NCBI GenBank assembly: GCA_965366625.1
Contig: CBDUGP010000039.1
Coordinates: 6,511-70,510 of the forward strand
Direction of reading: 5' to 3'
DNA length: 64,000 nt
Source: JAUIJL01 sp965366625
Lineage (GTDB): Bacteria; Acidobacteriota; Thermoanaerobaculia; Multivoradales; J023
Each line of letters begins with the position of its first letter. Within the stretch, counting starts at the first letter, position 1. Of the stretch, positions 16,414 through 26,200 are shown in pieces. The notes below the pieces were generated by a model that worked only from the letters and a program-made list of their open reading frames with translations, ran no database searches and had not been told where the DNA came from. The translations under genes were made by a program, and so were the position numbers.

Positions 16414-19314
16414 CTAGCTTTTGAGCACGATCTGCACCGCTTGGGCCAGGGCGTCGAAGGTGTAGGGTTTGTGGACGAAGGGAACCTCGCCTTCTTTGAC
16501 CCCGTGATGAATGACCGCGCTTTCCGTGTACCCGGAGCTGTAAAGAACCCGGATTTCCGGATTGCGCCGCCGGAGTTCCAGGTAGAGCTTCTCGCCGCCC
16601 ATTTTCGGCATCACCACATCGGTCAGCAAGAGGTCGATCTCGTGCTCACGGCCTTCGACCCGATCCAAGGCGTCGAGACCATTCTTGGCCTGGATCACGT
16701 CGTAACCCAAACTGGAAAGCATTTCGGCGGCCAGCTCCCGCACCATTTCTTCGTCTTCTACCAAAAGAATGCGCTCATGGCCGGCGGACGGCTGTGCTAT
16801 GGGCAGGGGCTCGTCGTCGACATCGATTGCGTCGTACACCCTGGGTAGAAGGATGGAGATGGTGGTGCCCTTTCCTACTTCACTATTGACCAAAATTTGT
16901 CCTGCGCTTTGTTCCACCACGATACCGTAAACCGTCGCCAAACCCAGTCCGGTGCCCGACAAATCCTCTTTGGTGGTGAAGAAGGGCTCAAAAATATGCT
17001 CTTGAACGTCTGGGCTCATGCCCGATCCGGTGTCGGAAACCCTCAAGCGTACCCATTCGGTGTGATGGGTCGTCGACGAGCTATTGTCTGCCGCGCCGTC
17101 TGCCGCGCCGTCTGCCGCGCCGTCGCCGCCGGCACCAACCTCGACGGGCAAATTGTCGGTTTCAATGGTGATCCAGCCATCACCCGAAATGGCCTCCTGG
17201 GCATTGACCACCAAGTTGACGATCACTTGCTCCATTTGGCCAGGATCCATCCGGATTCGACCCGAGCCCCGGGTCAGGTGGCTGGCCAGATCCACTTCCT
17301 CGCGGGTGAGTCGACGCAACATGGGGTCCATGTCCCGCAATAGGCCGTTGAGGTCGAAAACCTTCGGCTCGACGATTTGGCGGCGCGAAAAGGCCAACAG
17401 CTGGGACACCAAGGAGGTGGCCCGACGGCAGGCCTTTTGGATTTCTTCGAGGTCGTGTCGAAGTCGGCCGTCTTCTGCCACTCGCTCGAGAGCCATGCGG
17501 GCATATCCCATGATGGCGGTCAGTAGATTGTTGAAGTCGTGGGCGATGCCGCCCGCCAAGCGGCCCACCGCTTCCATTTTTTGCGATTGGCGAACCTGCT
17601 CCTGGAGCTGTTTGCGCTGGGTGATGTCGAGCACGATCAAACCACGACCCACCAGCTGAGTACCGTCCCGCAAGGGCTGCACCGAAAGACTGCCCCAGAA
17701 GGTGCTGCCGTCTGCCCTCAGCAGCTCGACCTCGTGATTGCGCAGCTCATCTTCCCGGTGGGCAGACTCGAGCCGAAGCTGATCTTCCGAGTGGGCGAAA
17801 AGTTGGGTGCACAGCAAGCCCTTGAGATTGTCTAAGGAGTATCCAGTGAGTTGCGCAGCCAAGTCGTTGGCGATTTCGATCCGACCGTCCAAATCCACCG
17901 CGAAATAGGCGAAGGGGGCTTCGCGAAAAAAGCGCCGATAGCGTTCCTCGTTGCGTTGGAGTGCCTTCTCGACCCATTTGCGGGCCGAGACGTCAATCGC
18001 GAAACCGAGCGCGCCGCCGCCCCGAAGCTCGTCGTGGAGCAAAAAAAGTTCATAGGTCCGGGCGTCTCCGGTGTCGGTTTGCAGATCGGCCTCCAGGTGT
18101 ACGGATTCACCGGCGAGCGCCCGCTGCAGGGGTCGAACCAAGGCCGGAAATCCGTCGAGGGTCTCGCCGCCGCGGCTGCTCAGACCCAAGCCGACGGCGG
18201 CTTTGCCGAAGGATTGCTCCACCTCGCCGTCGGGGCCGACGCTGAAAGCGGTTACGGGCAGGTTGGAAAACACACCTTCCATCAAGTGGGTGCGGGCTCG
18301 CCGCTCGCAACGTCGGATGTCGAGACGGTGGTCGACCCAAACTAAGAGCACAGCGAGCAAGTGGGCGCTGAGCAGCAAAAGCCAAGCGCCCAGATCCATG
18401 GGGCCGGATACCGGCGCCGCCGTCAGCCGGAGCTCGTAGCGATGGCCATGGATTTGAAACGTCGAAATGCGGGTGACGGTCGGGTCGTCGGTGGGCGTTT
18501 GTACCGATCCGACATAAGGGGTGTCGACATTGGGGCCAACATTGGGGCCAACATTGGGACCAACATTGGGAGTGCGGTCTGCAGCACGAGAACCGTCGGT
18601 GGCGATTTCTTCGATTCCGGGCAGTCGACATAGAACGACGTCGTCGTAAACCAGCTCCAGGTCGAGTTCAGGAGGTAAGGGGGTCGGCAAGCTCCGGCTG
18701 AGCACATCCCGAAAACGGAAGACCGCTTCTAGCAGTCCCTGGGCTCGGCCGTCGGCGACTACCGGGAAATAGGTGACGAAACCCCAATCCCCCTGAGGTA
18801 GCTGAATGGCTGGGGCGGTCTGAGGAGAAAGGGACTTGCGCGCAAACACAAACGACGGGGCGGTCCGGGGGTTCTCTAGGGCGCCCCTTTTAGTGCTGGA
18901 GTGGCTCTGGGGATTCGGGGCCGACCACAGAACACGACCTTCGGTGTCGATCCAGCTGAGCGCGAGCAGGCCGGTCAAACGGCCGATCAGCAAATCGACC
19001 AAGGAAGCAGGTCCCGCAGCCGGAGGCTGGGTGATGGGCGATTCCGCGAGTCCGCCGACCGCCGGGTGATCGACCCTCCAACTAAGGCTCAGCTGCTCAA
19101 TGTCTCGGTGCCGTTGATGCAGCAGCTCAACGGTGGTGTCGGTGATGTCGAGCAGCAGGAGATCATGGCTTTCTTGGATTCTTCGATGTTCGAGGAATCG
19201 GTGGCCGAGGGCCACCAGCCAGATGCCGATGAGGAGGATGCCGAGCAGGGCCATGGCGCGAACCCGGCGGGCTGCTCGTTGGTCATCGGAAGTTCGAATC
19301 TCCCTGCGTCGCAA
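16414..19314 (-). CDS. Membrane hybrid histidine kinase with PAS domains and receiver
   Basis: The 966-residue sensor has an N-terminal transmembrane helix (ALLGILLIGIWLVALG), an extracytoplasmic region, a second helix (LLLLSAHLLAVLLVWV, about residue 320), two PAS domains, a HisKA of the NtrB-like 'GGIAHDFNNLL' type, an HATPase domain (DTGSGMS, GTGLGLATVYGIV) and a C-terminal receiver (LLLTDVVMPKMGG). Two in-frame 12-bp expansions occur in linkers: NVGP four times at 18535-18575, and DGAA three times at 17093-17130. The start at 19314 is a TTG; an ATG at 19254 just before the first helix is equally possible. It may signal through a phosphorelay to the sigma-54 regulator at 20059, but nothing proves that pairing. 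Confidence 0.88.
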   Translation of the reverse strand: MRRREIRTSDDQRAARRVRAMALLGILLIGIWLVALGHRFLEHRRIQESHDLLLLDITDTTVELLHQRHRDIEQLSLSWRVDHPAVGGLAESPITQPPAAGPASLVDLLIGRLTGLLALSWIDTEGRVLWSAPNPQSHSSTKRGALENPRTAPSFVFARKSLSPQTAPAIQLPQGDWGFVTYFPVVADGRAQGLLEAVFRFRDVLSRSLPTPLPPELDLELVYDDVVLCRLPGIEEIATDGSRAADRTPNVGPNVGPNVGPNVDTPYVGSVQTPTDDPTVTRISTFQIHGHRYELRLTAAPVSGPMDLGAWLLLLSAHLLAVLLVWVDHRLDIRRCERRARTHLMEGVFSNLPVTAFSVGPDGEVEQSFGKAAVGLGLSSRGGETLDGFPALVRPLQRALAGESVHLEADLQTDTGDARTYELFLLHDELRGGGALGFAIDVSARKWVEKALQRNEERYRRFFREAPFAYFAVDLDGRIEIANDLAAQLTGYSLDNLKGLLCTQLFAHSEDQLRLESAHREDELRNHEVELLRADGSTFWGSLSVQPLRDGTQLVGRGLIVLDITQRKQLQEQVRQSQKMEAVGRLAGGIAHDFNNLLTAIMGYARMALERVAEDGRLRHDLEEIQKACRRATSLVSQLLAFSRRQIVEPKVFDLNGLLRDMDPMLRRLTREEVDLASHLTRGSGRIRMDPGQMEQVIVNLVVNAQEAISGDGWITIETDNLPVEVGAGGDGAADGAADGAADNSSSTTHHTEWVRLRVSDTGSGMSPDVQEHIFEPFFTTKEDLSGTGLGLATVYGIVVEQSAGQILVNSEVGKGTTISILLPRVYDAIDVDDEPLPIAQPSAGHERILLVEDEEMVRELAAEMLSSLGYDVIQAKNGLDALDRVEGREHEIDLLLTDVVMPKMGGEKLYLELRRRNPEIRVLYSSGYTESAVIHHGVKEGEVPFVHKPYTFDALAQAVQIVLKS

Positions 19315-19399
19315 ACGCTCTCACTCCTCGCTGCTCCGTCCACGTTTGTCGGCAAACGGTTGGGACGGTTCCTACCGTTGAACAGAGCGTAGGCCGAGT

Positions 19400-19493
19400 C
19401 AAGAGCGATCAGAATCGCTAGTCAAGAGCGATCAGAATCGCGTGGGCAAGAGCGATCAGAATCGCTAGTCAAGAGCGATCAGAATCGCGTGGG
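19400..19493. repeat. 47-bp tandem duplication made of four 19-bp cores
   Basis: The core CAAGAGCGATCAGAATCGC occurs four times (19400, 19423, 19447 and 19470), with alternating spacers TAGT and GTGGG. The larger unit is therefore 47 bp repeated twice. The repeat covers the stop codon of the DUF1820 gene and ends 86 bp upstream of the kinase start. Confidence 0.95.
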
Positions 19494-19810
19494 CTATATA
19501 GGCTCATGGGGAATGGCGTCACATTGCCCTCGCTTTTCGTCGGTTCGGTGATGCGGGCGACGCCTTCCTTTTCCACCTCATCGATGCGCAGCACGGCATG
19601 CATGGGCAGATAGGTTCGTCGAACCCCGTCGAATTCTTTCTTCAGCCGTTCCTCGGACGGATCGACCACGACTTGGGTTCGCTCGCCGAAGACCAGTTCT
19701 TCGACCTCAACGAATCCGTAGAGGCCACCTTGAGAGACGTGCCGGGCATAGATTTCATAAACCTGGCCTTGGCTGAAGAAGGTAATTTTGTAGAGACGTT
19801 TTTCGGACAT
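19469..19810 (-). CDS. DUF1820 family protein
   Basis: The 113-residue protein matches the compact DUF1820 family along its length: KITFFSQGQVYEIYARHVSQ, GFVEVEELVFGERTQVVVDP, then LPMHAVLRIDEVEKEGVARI. The role of the family is unknown; the sequence looks like a small cytoplasmic beta-barrel adaptor. The C-terminal tail (SPRDSDRS) is encoded by the 19-bp repeat described at 19400-19493, so the gene's end has been altered by that duplication. It lies upstream of the hybrid kinase on the same strand and divergent from the sigma-54 regulator. Confidence 0.88.
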   Translation of the reverse strand: MSEKRLYKITFFSQGQVYEIYARHVSQGGLYGFVEVEELVFGERTQVVVDPSEERLKKEFDGVRRTYLPMHAVLRIDEVEKEGVARITEPTKSEGNVTPFPMSLYSPRDSDRS

Positions 19811-20015
19811 ATGGTTCCTTGGAAGGCCCTTCGGAGGCCCGTTGGCGGAAGCTCAGCATAACACAGCCGGTTGAAGAGACTGATCTAGCACACATCTTGC
19901 AGAGGAGTTCCAGCGCCAGAAATTTTGCCCTTTTGAATCCATGCGGTCCGCCGGAAGGGTCTTGCAAATCGAAAAAATTCGACGAACGCCGTTAGTTTTT
20001 TCATACAGTAAGGCC

Positions 20016-20060
20016 GAGCCCTTCCACCGAGAGCCCTTCCACCGTGAGCCCTTCCACTAT
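20016..20060. repeat. 15-bp tandem repeat (three copies) ending in a start codon
   Basis: The unit GAGCCCTTCCACCGA occurs at 20016, 20031 and 20046. The third copy ends in ACTAT, which supplies the first two bases of the ATG at 20059. No Shine-Dalgarno sequence is present in the repeat. Confidence 0.9.
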
Positions 20061-21456
20061 GAGTCAAGTCTTAATTGTCGAAGACGACGCCAAGATCCGC
20101 GCCAATTTGATCTTCCAGCTGCGTGAGCAGGGTTTTGCCACCCAAGCCGTGGCCAGTGCGGAGGACGCGATCACCCTGCTCGATGGGGAATCGCGGCTGC
20201 CCGACCTCTTATTGTCCGACGTGCGGTTGCCGGGCATGAGCGGCATCGAAATGGTCCGGCAGTTGGCGTCTGAGAACCGTTTGCCGTCGACCATCGTGGT
20301 GTCCGGAGAAGCGTCGATCAGCGAAACGGTGCAAGCCTTGAAGCTCGGGGTGCACGATTTTATCGAAAAACCCTTCAGCCGTGAGCGATTGGTGCAGTCG
20401 ATCCGCAACACCCTCGACCATGCCGCGTTGCGCAAGGAAGTCCAAACCTTGCGCTCCGAACTCGAAGCGGAGAACGAGATCTTGGGCAAGTCGCCCCAAA
20501 TCTCCGAGCTGCGGGAGAAGATTCAAAAGGCGGCGCCGACGGATGCCCGGGTGCTCATTCTGGGCGAGAGCGGCACGGGCAAGGAACTCGTGGCGGCGGC
20601 CCTCCATCGCCAGAGCCGACGGTCCGAAGGGCCCTACATCAAAATCAACTGCGCCGCGATTCCCGATCATCTGATCGAGGACGAACTCTTCGGCCACGTC
20701 AAGGGAGCTTTTACCGACGCCCGCAGCGCCAAGGCCGGGCTGTTCGAGGAAGCGGACTCGGGCACCCTTTTTCTCGACGAAATCGGGGATATGGATTACG
20801 CCCTGCAGTCCAGGCTGCTGCGCGTCTTGGAGGACGGCCGAGTTCGGCGCATCGGCGATACCCGCGACCGCCAGGTGGATGTGCGCGTGGTTGCCGCCAC
20901 CCATCAAGACTTAGAGCACCATGTGCGCGACGGCAAATTTCGTGAGGACCTCTATTTTCGATTGGCGGCCCTGCCGATCGAGGTGCCGCCGCTGCGTGAT
21001 CGAGGCAAGGATATCGGCCTGTTGTTTCACCACTTCCTCGGTGTGTTTGCTAAACGGCATCGCCTGCGGCCGAAACGGGTTGTCGAGGAGGTGGATCAGG
21101 CAGTAGCTCGTTACCGCTGGTCCGGCAATGTGCGCGAGCTGCGCAACATCTGCGAGCGGCTGGTGGTATTCGGTGGGGATCCGATTACGCTGGACCAGTT
21201 GCCGTCGTGTTTGCTCGACGGCGGATCTCCCGGCGAGGGAGCACAAGAGACGGGTTTGGTGCGTTTGGGTCAAAAAATCACCCTGGGTTTAAAGGCGTTC
21301 AAGACCCAATGCGAAAAAGAATATATCGAGAGCGTTTTACAGCGCAGCCATTGGAACGTGGCCGGCGCCGCGCGCATCTTGGATATTCAACGGACCTATT
21401 TACACCAGAAGATCTCGGCCTTGGGAATCCGGCGTCCGGGCAGCGCCGACGATTGA
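20059..21456 (+). CDS. Sigma-54-dependent response regulator (NtrC family)
   Basis: The protein has a receiver domain with phospho-acceptor D54 (LLSDVRLPGMSG), an AAA+ activator domain and a Fis-type helix-turn-helix (WNVAGAARILDIQRTYLHQKI). Motifs in the AAA+ domain are Walker A GESGTGKE, Walker B LFLDEIGDM and the arginine finger region. The sigma-54 contact loop reads GAFTDA rather than GAFTGA, a variant also found in other activators. I chose the ATG at 20059 because it starts the canonical MSQVLIVEDD; a GTG at 20044 would add five residues from a tandem repeat. The cognate kinase is probably one of the orphan kinases in the window or elsewhere. Confidence 0.92.
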   Translation: MSQVLIVEDDAKIRANLIFQLREQGFATQAVASAEDAITLLDGESRLPDLLLSDVRLPGMSGIEMVRQLASENRLPSTIVVSGEASISETVQALKLGVHDFIEKPFSRERLVQSIRNTLDHAALRKEVQTLRSELEAENEILGKSPQISELREKIQKAAPTDARVLILGESGTGKELVAAALHRQSRRSEGPYIKINCAAIPDHLIEDELFGHVKGAFTDARSAKAGLFEEADSGTLFLDEIGDMDYALQSRLLRVLEDGRVRRIGDTRDRQVDVRVVAATHQDLEHHVRDGKFREDLYFRLAALPIEVPPLRDRGKDIGLLFHHFLGVFAKRHRLRPKRVVEEVDQAVARYRWSGNVRELRNICERLVVFGGDPITLDQLPSCLLDGGSPGEGAQETGLVRLGQKITLGLKAFKTQCEKEYIESVLQRSHWNVAGAARILDIQRTYLHQKISALGIRRPGSADD

Positions 21457-21591
21457 CCGAGATCGTGTTTGTGTCAGCGGGGCCTGTGTTAGATTTCGAG
21501 TTCCGATAGATCTGCAATCTATGCCCGGACCGCAGAAAAAAACGGCAGAGTCCGTTGCCGGTTTGTGGCCTATCCAACGATTGACCCCCAC

Positions 21592-21618
21592 GAGAGCCGG
21601 CTTGTAGCCGGCCCTCTC
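21592..21618. repeat. GAGAGCCGGCT/AGCCGGCCCTCTC palindrome
   Basis: This hairpin lies 136 bp past the sigma-54 regulator stop. The inner stem is CCGGCT/AGCCGG with a TGT loop, and outer GAGAG/CTCTC bases also pair. It lacks a T-run. It may mark the end of the regulator transcript or be a dispersed repeat. Confidence 0.5.
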
Positions 21619-21683
21619 AACTGACCCAATGAGCCGGCCCCAGTGAGTGGGTCCAGCGAGTTGGCCTTGAGGACTCGGCCGGC

Positions 21684-22478
21684 GTGGACTTGGCTCCCTT
21701 CAGCACACGGCCCGTGGAGCCGCTCCGAAAAACCACTGCCGACGGCACGCCCTTGAAGCGTCCGGCGACGGTGGAAAGCCAGATTGCCGAAGTTTTGGTT
21801 TCGGGCGCCGATGAGGTGCGTCGGCGAGCGGCGATTCGGGACCCGAACGATTCCCGCTTCTTGCCGTCCGAATGTTTGGTGTATCTGATTCGGGCGGCGG
21901 TGCGCGAAGGGCGTCACGGCTGGGTCGATGAGCTGGCGCCGCGGCTGTTGAGCCGTTGTGAGCGGTCGCTGAAGCGTTCGATTCGCGGCTTCGACACCGT
22001 CGGTGAAGAAGAAGCTCGGGAAGAAACCGTCGGCCGTTTGGCAGTGCTCTTGGTCGACCCGGGCAACGGAGCCGATTTCTTTGAAGTGCGATTCGACTTG
22101 GCTTTGAAGCGTCTTCGGATCGACGTTTGCCGGCAAGTTCGCCGTCGCCGCGAGCCGTTGGTGGCGATCGAAGGAGTCGGCGAAGAGAGGGGCGGAGATG
22201 CCGGTCTCGATCGCCTGGCGGACGAGATCGACCTGGATGCCCTGCCCGGAAGTCTCGACGCCGAGCAAAGGGTTTGTTTAAACCAGGCGCTTTCCCGGTT
22301 GACGGAAGTGGAGCGCAAAGCGTTGATCCTGCATCGGGTGATGGGGGTTCCAATCGCTTCCAAGAAACCCGAGATCTCCACCTTGGTCGAGATTCTCGGA
22401 GTCTCCGAGCGCACCGTGCGCAACTACCTGCGGCGGGCGGAAAGCAAGATCTCCGGGTCGACGGAGGACGAGCGATGA
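21684..22478 (+). CDS. Divergent sigma-70-like factor, first gene of the IrrE-helicase operon
   Basis: The 264-residue protein has a C-terminal sigma region 4-like helix-turn-helix (LTEVERKALILHRVMGVPI, then LVEILGVSERTVRNYLRRAE). A short insertion, ASKKPEIST, interrupts the normal spacing. The central part (RRLLSRCERSLKRS, FEVRFDLALKRLRIDVCRQV) could be a sigma region 2, but it is divergent. It might instead be a sigma-like transcription factor. Its TGA overlaps the next gene's ATG (ATGA), so the genes are translationally coupled. A dedicated sigma-like gene in front of a protease-helicase gene suggests inducible expression. Confidence 0.7.
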   Translation: MDLAPFSTRPVEPLRKTTADGTPLKRPATVESQIAEVLVSGADEVRRRAAIRDPNDSRFLPSECLVYLIRAAVREGRHGWVDELAPRLLSRCERSLKRSIRGFDTVGEEEAREETVGRLAVLLVDPGNGADFFEVRFDLALKRLRIDVCRQVRRRREPLVAIEGVGEERGGDAGLDRLADEIDLDALPGSLDAEQRVCLNQALSRLTEVERKALILHRVMGVPIASKKPEISTLVEILGVSERTVRNYLRRAESKISGSTEDER

Positions 22479-23209
22479 ATGATCGACAAACACAAAACGA
22501 CCCAAGCGCAGCCCAAGATTCCGCCGCGGACGAATCAAGAAACATCCCGGCAACGGATCCGGATCTGCAGGACGTCTACCAAGAATTTCTCTTACTGGCC
22601 GACACCCCCGATGCCGCCACGCTCGAAAAGATGGTGGCCAAATACCCCCGATTCGCCGCCCAGCTGACGGATTTCGCGGTGGAGTGGGCGATGCAGGATC
22701 TGCTTCCAGGTGGGGATTCGGACTCGCAAGCCGAAGAGTATTCAGCCCATTCGGGAATGGATATGAGTTCGGCAGTGGCCGCGGCCATGGATCGATTGCA
22801 CGCGGGTCTGGATGCCACCCCAACCACCCATCGGGATCCGTTCAAAGATCGCACACCCTCGGATTTGAGCCGATTGGGCAGCCGACTCGGGCTCGACAAA
22901 ACGCTGGTCGCCAAGCTCAGGGATCGCCGAATCGAGGCACAGACCGTGCCGGACTTTTTGCACCGTCAATTGGCCGATGAACTCGAGGTGCCGCTCGACG
23001 CGGTCATCGCCCACCTCCAGGGACCGCCGGTGCTTTCCATGGGCGCCAGCTTCAAGGCCGAAGGCAAACCCGAGGCCATGGGCAAGGAGCCCTTCGCCCA
23101 GGCGGTCGAGCGCAGTCGGCTCAATGCCGACGAAAAGCAGGCGCTGCTCGACGGTGCCTCGGATCGTGCCTCCGAAGACACCTGCGGCCGGGACTCGGAC
23201 CGTGGCTGA
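22475..23209 (+). CDS. Putative HTH regulator, possible substrate of the downstream protease
   Basis: The 244-residue protein begins with an acidic, polar segment (residues 1-28). A helical part follows with YQEFLLLADTPDAATLEKMV and YPRFAAQLTDFAVEWAMQD. The region around residues 130-170 (LGLDKTLVAKLRDRRIEAQT, then LADELEVPLDAVIAHL) has the spacing of a compact XRE-type helix-turn-helix. The C-terminal third contains FAQAVERSRLNADEKQALL. ImmA/IrrE metalloproteases are usually encoded beside a XRE-type repressor that they cleave (ImmR, DdrO), so this is the natural candidate target of the next gene. The HTH call is my own motif reading and is not certain. The gene overlaps the sigma-like gene by 4 bp and ends 14 bp before the fusion gene. 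Confidence 0.6.
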   Translation: MNDRQTQNDPSAAQDSAADESRNIPATDPDLQDVYQEFLLLADTPDAATLEKMVAKYPRFAAQLTDFAVEWAMQDLLPGGDSDSQAEEYSAHSGMDMSSAVAAAMDRLHAGLDATPTTHRDPFKDRTPSDLSRLGSRLGLDKTLVAKLRDRRIEAQTVPDFLHRQLADELEVPLDAVIAHLQGPPVLSMGASFKAEGKPEAMGKEPFAQAVERSRLNADEKQALLDGASDRASEDTCGRDSDRG

Positions 23210-23223
23210 GATCGGATCCGCTT

Positions 23224-26200
23224 GTGGACGCCTTTGAGATCGTTCGAACTCGGGCCGCGGATCGGCGTCAACAGGCGGCGCTCGCCCCCGATACCCCAGC
23301 TATCGAGGTCGCCACTCGACTAGCCCTGGCCGAAGGTTACGATCCTATTCCCCTAGACCCCGACGACCCTCTGCTGCAAGGCGCGGAGGCGGTGCTCGAT
23401 CGCGGGGTCGAAGCCATCTTCTATCGGGGCTCCGCCGATCTGCCCGAAGCCGCAACCCTGATCGCCCACGAGCTCGGGCACTTATTTCTGCACGGCGGGC
23501 TTTCCTGGTGTCACGCCGGGGATTTGGTCGGTGAGTTGGAAGACGTCGACGGGGCGGAAGACATCGGCGCTCCCGTGCATCGGCTGGAAAGTTATGGCGC
23601 CCGGGAGCGTCAAGAGCTACAAGCCAACGTGTTCGCCCGGGAGCTGTTATTGCCTCGGCCCATGGCGCGGCATCTATTTCTAGGCACGGACATGGGGGCT
23701 TCGGAGATTTCCGAGCGGTTGGGCCTACCCCTGGAGTTGGTGCGTCAACAACTGTGCGACGCCCTCTTGCTACCCGGCGACGGACCGATTCACGATGCTT
23801 CTCCTGTTAACGATTCCGTCGGCGCTGGATCCGTCTGCGCTGGATCCGTCGATGAGGCGCAGCCCGTCGACGCCGCGGGCTCCGACGGGCCGGTCACCAG
23901 GCTGTCGGCTCTGACCCTGGATCCATCGCAGCGGGCGGCGGCCGAGCATTTGGGCAGCCCCCTGCTGCTCGAAGCGGGGCCGGGCACGGGCAAAACCCGG
24001 ACCTTGGTGGCGCGGGTGTTGTATTTGATGGATCGCGGCGTCGACCCGGGATCGATTTTGGTGCTCACTTTCTCGAACAAAGCCGCCCAGGAGATCGTCG
24101 AGCGGGTGGCTCGATATTGGAGCGATGCCACACCGACCCTCTTCGCCGGCACCTTCCACGCTTTCGGCCTGGAGGTTTTGCGCAAACACCACGATCGACT
24201 GGGTTTGACCCCGGGCTTGAAGGTGGTCGACCGGGCCGACGCCATCGCCCTGCTCGAAGACCAGCTGCCGACCCTGGGATTGAAGCATCATCAAAACCTC
24301 TACGAGCCGGCCCTTGAGCTGAAGGAGATTCTGTCGGCGGTTTCCAGGGCCAAGGACGAGCTGGTGGACGCGGCGGGATACGAGCAGCTGGTACGCCAGT
24401 GGGTCGAGCGGGCCGAGGGGGAGAAGGAGCTTCTCGAAGGCGAGCGGGCTCTCGAGGTGGCCCGGGTCTACGAGCTTTATGAGCAACTCTTGAGCCGCAA
24501 GGGATGGGTGGACTTCGGCGATTTGGTGATGAAACCGACCCTGCTTTTGGAGCGCGATCCCGCCGTCCGCACCGCCCTTCGCCTGCGCTATCGGCACGTC
24601 TTGGTGGACGAATATCAGGACGTCAACCGAGCCGGGGCCCGTCTGCTGAAAGCCTTGGCGGGTGATGGCGAGCGTTTGTGGGTGGTAGGAGATTCTCGCC
24701 AGTCCATTTACCGATTCCGTGGCGCCTCCACGGCCAATATGCGACTTTTCCCCCGAGACTTCCAGAGCGCCGAGCGCAAGGCCTTGGAAGTCAGTTATCG
24801 CTCAACCCCCGAGATTGTTTCTTGTTTCCAAAGCTTTGCCCGGTCGATGGGGGCGTCCGAAGGCATGTTGCCCCTCGACCTGGATGCGTTTCGTGGCACC
24901 GAGGGGACGGGATCCCGGCCGACGTTGACCGAGGCTGCCCACAACGACGACGAGGTGGCCGCGGTCGCCGGTCGAATCCACGAGCTTTGCGAAGCCGGGA
25001 TCGACCTGCGCAAGCAGGCGGTGCTGTGCCGCTCCAATGCGCAGGTCGAGCGTTTTGCCCGCGGCCTCGGGGCCAGGGGATTACCGGTTCTGCACCTCGG
25101 CAGTCTTTTCGAGCGCTCCGAGGTTCGAGACCTGCTGTCGGTCCTATCGCTCGTGGTCGATCCACGGGGAGGATCCCTGGCTCGCTTGGCGGCCATGCCC
25201 GAATACGCCATTCCAGCGACCGACGTGCGGACCTTTCTCGACGCCGTGGGCGGTCGATTCGGTGACGGCGGGGACGAAGCTTCGGTCCAGGAGCGACGTC
25301 AACGGGCCCTTTCGGTGTTGCGTCGACTCGCGGGTCTGCCCAACGAAGACGTCGGCTCAGGCGGCTCGGAGACCGCATTGGACGATTGCTGCGCTTGGCT
25401 GGTCAGCGAGCTGAGCGAGGCCGGGCTCCGGGGTTTGAATCGGTTGGCTGAGGATCTGCGCGATGCCTCGCCCAAGCACAGCCCATGGCGGATTGTGACC
25501 ACCTACCTTTTCGATCGCTCCCAATTGCTGCGCCGACCGTCCGAGGGATGGGTGTTGGAAGAGCAGATGCGGGCGGTGGCGATCTACCAATTCTTGAGCT
25601 TCGTGCGCCAAGCGAAGGCGCCGGGGCGTGGATTTCCCGCCGCTCGTGTGTTGGACCGCATTCGAAGATTGGTGATGCTGGGGGAGGAGCGGGACCTGCG
25701 CCAAATGCCGGCCGCCGCCCTGCATCTCAACGCCATCCGGCTGATGACCCTTCACGGCAGCAAGGGATTGGAATTCGAAGCGGTGCATTTGCCGAGCCTT
25801 TCCAGCGGCGGTTTGCCGTCGAGCTTTCGCCGACCGCGATGTCCGCCGCCGCCCGGATTGGTCACCGGCCTCGATCCCCGGGAGGATGGCGAGCGAGCAC
25901 TGCACGATGCGGAAGAAGAGTGTCTCTTCTTCGTCGCCATTTCCCGGGCCCGCAGTCATCTCGCGCTCTACCGCTCGACCACCGCCGGCACTCGGCGTAG
26001 GAAGCCGTCTGCCTTTTTGTCGGAACTCGAACCTCAGCCTATTTCAGTCGAGGAGGCTATGCGGATCCCCATGGGCCTGTCCGACTCCACGGAGACCCTC
26101 CGGCTCGAAGGTCGGGAGGTGCTGCGCCAAAGCCGGGCGCGCGACCTAGCGGTTTACGAGCGCTGTCCCCGTCGTTTTTTCTACAGTCGATTATTCGGCT

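Noticed and set aside
19400..19493. CRISPR array
   Set aside because: The repeats are 19 bp with spacers of only 4 or 5 bp, and the spacers repeat as well. It is a plain tandem duplication.
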